From Microcaldota archaeon (lineage in GTDB: Archaea; Micrarchaeota; Micrarchaeia; Anstonellales; Bilamarchaeaceae), in NCBI GenBank assembly GCA_030666035.1, contig DAOUYQ010000041.1:1-7090 (forward strand): a stretch of DNA of 7,090 nt. Direction: 5' to 3'. This document shows positions 1-5,650 of this stretch, one piece after another. The notes beneath the pieces are model-generated. The model saw nothing but the letters and a program-made list of their open reading frames with translations, had not been told where the DNA came from and made no database searches. The position numbers and the translations under genes were made by a program. Position 1 is the stretch's first letter; the number at the start of each line of letters is the position of its first letter.

Positions 1-989
1 GAAAGGAGATTTCATTGCCCATAACAGTTACCCCCGACTTAGCCCGTTTTGCTGGTCTTATCGCAGCAGATGGAGACATCTACATAAGCAAGTCAGGTGA
101 TACTGCATCAGTGCGTTTCCACAATTCAGATGAGACACTTCTGAAGCCTGCAAAGGCACTCATGAAAAATCTTTTTGGGGCAGACCCCATACGGGCAGAT
201 GATGGAAAACGCGTTCCATGCCTGAGGATCAATTCATTATTGTTAGCCACGCTTCTTGCAGCCCTTGGGGTCCCCTCGGGAAGGAAATCCCATAAAATTG
301 ATATTCCCCCCGTTTTAGTTTCTTGCGGAAAGGAATGCATGGCCGCGTACCTGCAGGCCCTATTTGATTGTGATGGGTGGGTAAGCAGGCCCAAAAATGG
401 TTCTCCTTCAATAGGCATCACTACCTGTAGCGAAAAGATGGCCCGCAAGGTATTGTTGCTGCTGGAATGGTGGGGAATAACCGCTACGCTCCGCATTCGC
501 AATAAAAAAGGCCAGGTTACTTTCATAAATGGAAAGCGGGTAGAGAGCAGGCATAATCAGTTCCAGGTGGAAATGAGGGGTGCGCCCAATTTCCAAAAAT
601 TCAAAAAATACATCCATTTTACCAGTAAAAAGAAACGCAATGCACTTGAAGCTCTCCCAAGCGAATCAGAAAATCCAAATACTGATGTGGTTCCGGTTTC
701 AGATGCATTATCTAAAATTAAACAGAAGTATCGCCTTTCTGCACGAGAGCTACATCCACAATATTGCAAGGTCGGAAAATGCGCAGGAAGAAAAAAATTA
801 CGCAAAATTGCCGACGCATTAAGTGATAAACCCGAAGCAGAATGGCTAAGAATTCTCTCAGAATCAGATGTTTATTGGGATAGGATTGTTTCTATTGTAA
901 CTACAAAACCTGCCAAAAATGAGATGGTATATGATCTTACTGTTGAGGGCAGCCATGCGTTTTGGGCAAATGGAATTTTGGTGCATAAT
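1..989 (+). mobile_element. Intein with LAGLIDADG homing endonuclease inside MCM (N-terminal part outside the window)
   Basis: This in-frame protein-splicing element removes itself from MCM. Its endonuclease would cut intein-less mcm alleles to spread the element. The C-terminal splicing motifs are clear: VYDLTVEGSHAFWANG (block F) and ILVHN (block G), with penultimate His and terminal Asn325 at 987-989. The next residue is Thr, an allowed +1 nucleophile. Two dodecapeptide motifs are visible: FAGLIAADG (residues 12-20, catalytic Asp19) and LQALFDCDG (113-121, catalytic Asp120). Both keep the metal-binding acid, so the nuclease may be active. Residues about 230-290 are basic and resemble the DNA-recognition region between endonuclease and block F in related inteins. 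The N-terminal splicing block A, with its Cys or Ser, lies upstream and cannot be checked. Codon use differs somewhat from the helicase part. Confidence 0.94.
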
Positions 990-1955
990 ACCGCCTCCGC
1001 AGAAAAAGACGAGCTAGGAGATGGAGGCTGGACCCTAAAAGCAGGTGCCCTGGTTCTCTCATCCGGAGGAATGGCTGCAATTGATGAGTTTGATAAAATA
1101 GATGAGGATGACCGTGCCTCCCTCCACGAAGTTATGGAAAGCCAATCAGTATCAATAGCAAAAGCAGGAATTGTTGCAAAATTCAAGGCAAAAACCGCAA
1201 TAGTCGCGGCCGCAAACCCAAAGCATGGAAGGTTCAACCAAACCAAGAACCTTGCGGACCAGTTTGATATCCCCCCTTCACTGCTCTCCCGCTTTGACCT
1301 TATATTCCCCATAATTGATGTTTTGGATGAGGAAAAAGACCTGGGCCTTGCAGAACACATTCTTTCCTCACATATTGAAGCTGCAAAAGGAACATATGTA
1401 ATGGAAGAGGATATGCTGGACAAGCAAACCCTCCGCAAATACATTGCCTATTCACGCAGGTACATCCATCCTATCCTGACCAATGCAGCAAAGGACTGCA
1501 TAAAGGAATTTTACCTGGATTTGAGGAGAAAGGGAAAATCCAGTGGCTCTGTTCCCATAACCCCCCGTTACCTTGAAGGATTGGTGCGGCTTGCAGAAGC
1601 ACATGCAAAAATGCGGCTTTCACAAGAGGTTGAGCTTGCAGATGCAAAAGTTGCTACTGAGCTTCTCGACTATGTTCTTAGAAAAATACTTACCGACCAG
1701 GAAACCGGCCGCTTGGATGTAGACATAATTACAAGCGGAAAAGCCCGCTCCCAAATTGAAAAAATCGAGAGCATCCTGGATATAATCAAAGAAAAAACCA
1801 GGGAGCAGGAAGCAGTTTCCAAGCAGGAAGTCCTCGAGGAAGCTGAAGCAGCCGGGCTTGATGCGGCAGCAGCCAAGCGCATCCTTTTCGAGCTCCAGCG
1901 CACGGGAGAAATATATGAAAAGGAGCCCGGCTGGATTGCCTTAGTTGGGAAATGA
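1..1955 (+). CDS. mcm: MCM replicative DNA helicase, intein-containing, 5' end outside the window
   Basis: This is the C-terminal half of the archaeal minichromosome maintenance helicase, the hexameric AAA+ motor that unwinds DNA at replication forks. The frame is open to the left edge, so the start, the N-terminal DNA-binding domain and Walker A lie upstream; the TTG at 15 is not a start. The visible reading is intein up to base 989, then helicase from Thr (990-992). Counting residues from base 15, the helicase part shows a GALVL...GG segment before Walker B (IDEFDK, 356-361), HEVMESQSVSIAKAGI, sensor 1 Asn401 in AAANP, the arginine finger Arg426 in LLSRFDL, and a TPRYLEGLVRLAEAHA sensor 2 helix. 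A charged C-terminal winged-helix domain (about 575-646) ends in GWIALVGK. All core motifs present look intact, so a functional helicase is expected after splicing. The nnrE gene follows after 4 bases. Confidence 0.96.
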   Translation, partial: KEISLPITVTPDLARFAGLIAADGDIYISKSGDTASVRFHNSDETLLKPAKALMKNLFGADPIRADDGKRVPCLRINSLLLATLLAALGVPSGRKSHKIDIPPVLVSCGKECMAAYLQALFDCDGWVSRPKNGSPSIGITTCSEKMARKVLLLLEWWGITATLRIRNKKGQVTFINGKRVESRHNQFQVEMRGAPNFQKFKKYIHFTSKKKRNALEALPSESENPNTDVVPVSDALSKIKQKYRLSARELHPQYCKVGKCAGRKKLRKIADALSDKPEAEWLRILSESDVYWDRIVSIVTTKPAKNEMVYDLTVEGSHAFWANGILVHNTASAEKDELGDGGWTLKAGALVLSSGGMAAIDEFDKIDEDDRASLHEVMESQSVSIAKAGIVAKFKAKTAIVAAANPKHGRFNQTKNLADQFDIPPSLLSRFDLIFPIIDVLDEEKDLGLAEHILSSHIEAAKGTYVMEEDMLDKQTLRKYIAYSRRYIHPILTNAAKDCIKEFYLDLRRKGKSSGSVPITPRYLEGLVRLAEAHAKMRLSQEVELADAKVATELLDYVLRKILTDQETGRLDVDIITSGKARSQIEKIESILDIIKEKTREQEAVSKQEVLEEAEAAGLDAAAAKRILFELQRTGEIYEKEPGWIALVGK

Positions 1956-1959
1956 TTCC

Positions 1960-2565
1960 ATGGATTCCCTGAGCATCGAAGAAATGCGCGCATTGGAAGA
2001 AAAAGCAATCTCCAGTGGAACCACTGTCCTTGAATTAATGGAGCGCGCCGGATTGGTTTGCGCCAATCTTATCGAATCAAGATTAGGAACCGGCAAAAGC
2101 ATCCTGATTTTCTGCGGCCCGGGAAACAATGGGGGAGATGGCCTTGTTTGTGCCTTTTACCTCTCCAAAAACAATCCAGTAAAAATAGTTATCCCAATTG
2201 AGCCCAAAACAGATATTGCAAAACAAAACCTCGCACGCACAACAGCCGAGAAAATTCCCATTCTCACTCTGGAAGAGGCAAAAGCAGAAACCCCGGAGGT
2301 CATTGTTGATGCGCTTCTGGGAATCGGGGTCCGGCTTCCCCTAAGAGGAAAGATAAAAGACGCATGCCTTCTTTTCAACTCCATTTCTGCATACAAAGTC
2401 TCCATAGATGTCCCAACCGGAATGGATGCAGAAACAGGAGTTACCGACTCAGATGCAGTAAAACCAGATGCAACAATCTGCATCCAGGCTCCAAAAGTTG
2501 GAGAAATAAAAGCAGGAATGGAGAAAACAGGAAAAATAATAATTGCAGAAATCGGGCTAAAGTAG
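1960..2565 (+). CDS. nnrE: NAD(P)HX epimerase, YjeF N-terminal domain, stand-alone
   Basis: This metabolite-repair enzyme epimerises R-NAD(P)HX to S-NAD(P)HX, the hydrated forms of damaged NAD(P)H, so that the dehydratase NnrD can restore the cofactor. It is expected in the cytosol. The product of 201 residues is a single YjeF_N (Rossmann-like) domain. Numbered from the ATG, it has an N-terminal helix ending LELMERAG, the family signature CGPGNNGGDG (52-61), VDALLGIG (116-123, with the conserved acidic Asp117) and SIDVPTGMDAETG (148-160). ATG at 1960 is preferred over the in-frame TTG at 1945: it gives the usual N-terminus (MDSLSIEEMRALE) and a 4-base gap after the mcm stop instead of an 11-base overlap. 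No good Shine-Dalgarno or TATA box is seen just upstream, so it is probably read from the mcm transcript. Many archaeal homologues are fused to NnrD; here the dehydratase domain is missing. Confidence 0.93.
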   Translation: MDSLSIEEMRALEEKAISSGTTVLELMERAGLVCANLIESRLGTGKSILIFCGPGNNGGDGLVCAFYLSKNNPVKIVIPIEPKTDIAKQNLARTTAEKIPILTLEEAKAETPEVIVDALLGIGVRLPLRGKIKDACLLFNSISAYKVSIDVPTGMDAETGVTDSDAVKPDATICIQAPKVGEIKAGMEKTGKIIIAEIGLK

Positions 2566-2567
2566 CC

Positions 2568-2576
2568 TTTTTATTT
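2568..2576 (+). promoter_or_regulatory. TATA-like box of the presenilin-like gene; T-run may also end nnrE transcripts
   Basis: TTTTTATTT lies in the 33-base gap after nnrE. Its centre is about 27 nt before the ATG at 2599, the spacing expected if transcription starts at or next to the start codon. No ribosome-binding site is seen between the box and the ATG (the sequence there is C/T-rich), which fits a leaderless mRNA. The T-run begins 3 bases after the nnrE stop and could also act as an archaeal oligo-T terminator. This is inferred from position and composition only. Confidence 0.55.
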
Positions 2577-2598
2577 CCTCCCCTACACTATCCTCCCG

Positions 2599-3423
2599 AT
2601 GCGGCTCTATTTAATGCTCCTGATTATGTTTATTGTCACGCAGGTGCTTGGTGTCTACACAGGTGCATATATAGTGGAGGATGCACTTACCAATGAGTAT
2701 ATTGGCAACCTGATGGTTGTGGATGTGGGCGGAGCCACACTTATCTACTTCGTATTAGCTGTCCTTTGTGGAGCGATGATATTCATAATTCTCCATCGCC
2801 TCCACATCTCCCTGCTTTTTACGCTTTTGGAAATTGCAGTAATAAGTGCCACTTCTTCAGTATTTTTCTATGCAATAATAAAGCCACTGCTTTCCCTTAC
2901 GCTGGAATCCATGGTGGTTGCAGTTCTCTGCGGCATGATTTTTGCAATACTCAAGCAGATTTTCCACCAGCTCAAGAACGCAGCTGCAATACTTTCCAGT
3001 GCTGGCGCAGGCGCGGTTTTTGGCTTCACATTTGGCTTCACAACAGCCCTTATCTTCATATTCATCCTTGCAATATACGATTACATTTCTGTATTCAAGA
3101 CCAAGCACATGGTTACAATGGCCAATGAGATTGTGAAGCGGGACATGGCATTTACAATCTCTGCAGAAAAAACCCTTCCGAGCGGAAAAAAATCCCGCCT
3201 TGATTTGGGAACAGGAGACCTTTCCCTCCCAATAATGGTAGAAGTTGCTGCATATGCAATTAGCCCAACACTTGCACTTTTTGCATTCTGCGGTGCAACC
3301 CTGGGAACCCTCTTTGTCCTTTATATGGCCTGGAAAGAGCACGCGGTGCTCCCAGCGCTCCCCCCAATAACTACAGGAATTTTCATATTCACAATCGGGG
3401 CCATCTTGCTCGGTTTGGCCTAA
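2599..3423 (+). CDS. Presenilin/signal-peptide-peptidase-like intramembrane aspartyl protease (family A22)
   Basis: This predicted membrane protease cleaves transmembrane segments within the bilayer. Its natural archaeal substrates cannot be read from the sequence; remnant signal peptides are one possibility. The 274-residue product is very hydrophobic, with about nine membrane segments (roughly 3-22, 43-65, 69-92, 101-120, 128-145, 147-165, 207-228, 229-245 and 257-273). It carries all three hallmarks in order: YD at 160-161 (catalytic Asp161) at the end of segment 6, GTGD at 204-207 (the GxGD motif, catalytic Asp207) opening segment 7, and PAL at 252-254 before segment 9. The loop 166-203 between the two Asp-bearing segments is polar and basic, as in the archaeal homologue PSH. 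The length fits the archaeal SPP/presenilin family better than the longer eukaryotic proteins. The start is supported by the TATA-like box 27 nt upstream. The gene ends by overlapping the trm5 stop codon. Confidence 0.93.
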   Translation: MRLYLMLLIMFIVTQVLGVYTGAYIVEDALTNEYIGNLMVVDVGGATLIYFVLAVLCGAMIFIILHRLHISLLFTLLEIAVISATSSVFFYAIIKPLLSLTLESMVVAVLCGMIFAILKQIFHQLKNAAAILSSAGAGAVFGFTFGFTTALIFIFILAIYDYISVFKTKHMVTMANEIVKRDMAFTISAEKTLPSGKKSRLDLGTGDLSLPIMVEVAAYAISPTLALFAFCGATLGTLFVLYMAWKEHAVLPALPPITTGIFIFTIGAILLGLA

Positions 3424-4451
3424 TTAACCCTAAAATCCAGCACAATTTGCACAGTTGAGGCAGAATAAGGCCTAACTTCTTTTTCAAAAATAAACTCAAC
3501 CTCTCTTCCTGCTCTTTTTGCAGCCTGCCCAATTTTCTCATTTGCCCTTTTTTGCCCCCCAACCCGTTCCACCATCCTATAAAAGTGCACAACGCATCCT
3601 GGTTTTGCAGCAAGAAATGCAGTATCCAGGAATTCTTCGGCTCCCATTGGAAGGGGCATCACAATCCGGTTCGCCCAGGAAACAAACTTCTCTTTTACTG
3701 CTTCCTTTGCATCCCCTAATTCAACTGAAACATTCTCCAGTTTGTTTAGCTTAATATTCTCTTTAAAATAAGCCACTGCCTCTGGGTTCAATTCCACCCC
3801 CACTACTTTGGCAGAAGGATGCGCCTTCCCAATTTCCAGCGCAAATGGCCCCACCCCTGCAAACAAAACCAGAACATTTTCCCCATCACGCACTTCCCCC
3901 ATAATTCTTTTGCGCTCATGGCTTAAGCGCGGTGAAAAATAAACTTTGGAAACATCCAGCTTCATGCGCACCCCATTCTCCACATATTCAGTTTCAGTGC
4001 GCCCCTCCCCTGCAAGATGCTTTAGTCTAGTAACCCTGAATTCCCCTTCCCTTCCCCCAGCCTTTTTCAAAACCACTTTTACTTTATTGTCTCCCTTAAG
4101 CAGCAGTTTCCCAACCTCCTCCTCATGCGCTTCCAGTTCCTTGGGAATCTGCACAATTGCAATATCCCCAACAACATCATAAGAAGACAAAACCCCCTTT
4201 GCATTCTCCTCTCCGAAGCGTTCTGCGAGCAATTCCCTAAACCCCTTCCTTTTCTCCCTTCCCTCTAATTCAATTTCCACAATTTCAAATTTCCCAAGCC
4301 CTTTCCCCTCCAAAACAGGAATGTAAACATACTTCCCATCACTCTCAATCATGCGCACCTCATCAATTAGCCCAAGCTCCTTCAGCTTATTCTTGGTTTT
4401 CTGCCCATCACTCTTTTTTACACGGGCAGCCCTGCCCCTTGCTTTTACCAT
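3420..4451 (-). CDS. trm5: tRNA (guanine37-N1)-methyltransferase, Trm5 family
   Basis: This cytosolic enzyme uses S-adenosylmethionine to methylate N1 of G37, 3' of the tRNA anticodon, which keeps the reading frame during translation. The 343-residue protein has the full archaeal Trm5 layout. A basic N-terminal D1-like module (about 1-60, QKTKNKLKELGLID...YVYIPVL) is followed by a D2 region with SYDVVGDIAIVQIPKEL (90-106) and HLAGEGRTETEYVENG (145-160). The family stretch VYFSPRLSHER is at 170-180. The Rossmann catalytic domain has motif I VLFAGVGPFAL (195-205), acidic Glu220 in VGVELNP, LGDAKE (245-250) and RIVMPLP (262-268). The D1 module points to the Trm5b type. Related Tyw2/Taw enzymes of wyosine synthesis share the fold and are the main alternative, but the length and the FSPRLSHER/MPLP pattern favour Trm5. 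The gene is divergent from the repeat-protein gene and probably starts leaderless from the TTTAAA box. Confidence 0.93.
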   Translation of the reverse strand: MVKARGRAARVKKSDGQKTKNKLKELGLIDEVRMIESDGKYVYIPVLEGKGLGKFEIVEIELEGREKRKGFRELLAERFGEENAKGVLSSYDVVGDIAIVQIPKELEAHEEEVGKLLLKGDNKVKVVLKKAGGREGEFRVTRLKHLAGEGRTETEYVENGVRMKLDVSKVYFSPRLSHERKRIMGEVRDGENVLVLFAGVGPFALEIGKAHPSAKVVGVELNPEAVAYFKENIKLNKLENVSVELGDAKEAVKEKFVSWANRIVMPLPMGAEEFLDTAFLAAKPGCVVHFYRMVERVGGQKRANEKIGQAAKRAGREVEFIFEKEVRPYSASTVQIVLDFRVN

Positions 4452-4475
4452 TGCTAAAATTCTGTCCCTTTACTC

Positions 4476-4481
4476 TTTAAA
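4476..4481. promoter_or_regulatory. Palindromic TTTAAA TATA-like box shared by trm5 and the repeat-protein gene
   Basis: The 51 bases between the trm5 start (4451, read leftward) and the ATG at 4503 hold one perfect palindrome, TTTAAA. Its centre is about 27 nt from the trm5 ATG and about 24-25 nt from the ATG at 4503, both close to the archaeal TATA-to-start distance. It can therefore act as the TATA box in either direction. A second AT-rich string, ATATAT, at 4495-4500 lies too near the ATG to be that gene's box. The call rests on position and composition. Confidence 0.6.
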
Positions 4482-4502
4482 ATCGTGCCCCCGAATATAT
4501 CT

Positions 4503-5612
4503 ATGGTGCCTAAAATGGCAAAAGATTCCCCCCGCGTCCCACGCAAGGTAAAACAAGCCCAAAAATACCAAAGCATACTCCTGTCCCCAGACTCTGCAAA
4601 AAAAGAAAAATTGAGGGCATTAAGAGGATTGGCCAGGCTCAAAAACGTAATTGTAAAACCTGATGAGGAAGAAGAGCGCAAGGAAAACCTCACAATAACT
4701 GCCCTGCGCAATTTTATTTCCCTGGAGCAGCCAAAAGAGCTCTATGAAAAAGCATTGAAAACAATGCTGAAGCTTGCCCCTGCGGATGATGCAGAAAAAG
4801 AAGCATTAGTAAAAATTTACCAAAATATCCTGGAAATTCCCCTGGAAGGCCCAACTTACTCACTCAAATCCCAAAAGCTTGCACTGGCAGGATTGGCCAG
4901 GCTTAGAAACGTAGTCTCAACCCAAAATGATGAAAACGAAAACCTTGCCCTCACTGCATTGCGCAATACAATTTCTTCCAAGCAGCCCCAGAATATTTAT
5001 GAGAGTGCGCTTAAAATTATGCTCAAGCTTAAAGCTGAGGGCAGTACAGACAAATCAGCGCAGGTGGACTTTTACGAAAGTTTGCTCATTTCAAAAGGAT
5101 TTGAATTCGATGAAGAGATGGGAAGGCTCTACACAACAGGAAAACCTGCATATTCCCTAAAGGCAAGAAAACTTGCATTGGATGGCTTGGCAAAGCTGGG
5201 GGATGTGCCTGCTAGCATTGGGCTCTGGGACAATGCAACAATAAAAGCCCTGGTGGATTTCATTTCTCCCGAAGAGCCTAACGTGATCTGCGAGGCTACA
5301 CTAAAAGCAATCCTGAAACTTAACCCCCTGAGTGATTCTGATAGGGAAAACCTAATAGAGTTCTACCATGATGATATTCTCACCAATCCCGATTACTCAC
5401 TAAAAACAAGAAAGCTTGCAATAGAAGGATTGGAAAAACTTGGGGAAGCTGAGCGCCTGGAATCCATCTCAAATAATCAGGAGCTTGAAGCGCCTTTGAG
5501 GGAAACAGCCAAAAAAGCGCACACATCACTCACAAAAGAAGCTGCCTCCCAGGATATAGCTTCGCTCACTCCAAAGAGAATCCCAAAGAAAGGGCGCAGG
5601 CTCACTGCATGA
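4503..5612 (+). CDS. Unrecognised alpha-helical (HEAT/armadillo-like) tandem-repeat protein
   Basis: I do not recognise the family. The product has 369 residues if started at ATG 4503, which the TTTAAA box 24-25 nt upstream supports; a GTG at 4485 would add six residues and an ATG at 4515 would remove four. It consists of a basic N-terminal stretch, four related units starting at Tyr22, Tyr106, Tyr191 and Tyr288, and a basic tail (about 355-369, rich in Lys/Arg/Pro). Each unit opens with Y-x-x-x-(I/L)-L or close to it, then a helix of the type KLAL-x-GLA-(K/R)-L, then a helix pair of the type ALRN-x-IS-x-x-QP...YE-x-ALK-x-MLKL. The last unit is shortened. The pattern of Leu/Ala-rich paired helices suggests a right-handed solenoid used for protein or RNA binding. 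No signal peptide, membrane segment or catalytic motif is visible, so a cytosolic scaffold is the best guess. Confidence 0.85.
   Translation: MVPKMAKDSPRVPRKVKQAQKYQSILLSPDSAKKEKLRALRGLARLKNVIVKPDEEEERKENLTITALRNFISLEQPKELYEKALKTMLKLAPADDAEKEALVKIYQNILEIPLEGPTYSLKSQKLALAGLARLRNVVSTQNDENENLALTALRNTISSKQPQNIYESALKIMLKLKAEGSTDKSAQVDFYESLLISKGFEFDEEMGRLYTTGKPAYSLKARKLALDGLAKLGDVPASIGLWDNATIKALVDFISPEEPNVICEATLKAILKLNPLSDSDRENLIEFYHDDILTNPDYSLKTRKLAIEGLEKLGEAERLESISNNQELEAPLRETAKKAHTSLTKEAASQDIASLTPKRIPKKGRRLTA
4566..5531 (+). repeat. Four coding tandem repeats of about 84-97 codons
   Basis: The units begin at 4566, 4818, 5073 and 5364, with spacings of 84, 85 and 97 codons; the fourth is shorter. 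Conserved anchors line up: LRALRGLARL, LALAGLARL, LALDGLAKL and LAIEGLEKL in the first part, and ALRNFISLEQP, ALRNTISSKQP and ALVDFISPEEP in the second. Units 1 and 2 are the most alike (both end ALK-x-MLKL). Unit 3 has an insertion of about 12 residues after its first helix. The order of similarity fits duplication of one ancestral unit followed by divergence. Confidence 0.85.
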
Positions 5613-5619
5613 TTTCTCC

Positions 5620-5626
5620 TTTTAAT
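5620..5626 (+). promoter_or_regulatory. TATA-like box of the m5C methyltransferase gene
   Basis: TTTTAAT sits in the 38-base gap after the repeat-protein stop. Its centre is about 28 nt before the ATG at 5651, again the leaderless spacing. No Shine-Dalgarno-like sequence precedes the ATG. The T-rich stretch from 5613 (TTTCTCCTTTT) could also serve as terminator of the upstream gene. Confidence 0.5.
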
Positions 5627-5650
5627 CCCTAGCCTTCCAAATTCATCTTA

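Noticed and set aside
15..17. TTG as the start of the intein/MCM reading frame
   Set aside because: The frame stays open to the left edge, and intein blocks that must precede the endonuclease are missing, so the true start lies upstream.
872..1444. 190-codon open frame on the minus strand
   Set aside because: It is opposite the conserved helicase core and its Ser/Arg-rich translation shows no domain.
1945..1947. TTG as nnrE start
   Set aside because: It overlaps the mcm end by 11 bases and adds only five residues unlike the family N-terminus; ATG at 1960 fits better.
2857..3342. 161-codon open frame on the minus strand
   Set aside because: It lies wholly opposite the presenilin-like gene, is very Cys-rich with no recognisable motif, and looks like an antisense shadow.
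2599..3423. Type IV prepilin or preflagellin peptidase (another GxGD aspartyl protease)
   Set aside because: The YD motif at the end of a helix and the PAL motif before the last helix are specific to presenilin/SPP proteins.
3420..4451. Taw2/Tyw2 wyosine transferase
   Set aside because: The fold is shared, but the VYFSPRLSHER and MPLP segments and the D1-like N-terminus fit Trm5 better; not fully excluded.
4485..4487. GTG as the repeat-protein start
   Set aside because: It lies only a few bases from the TTTAAA box, too close for a TATA box; ATG at 4503 has proper spacing.
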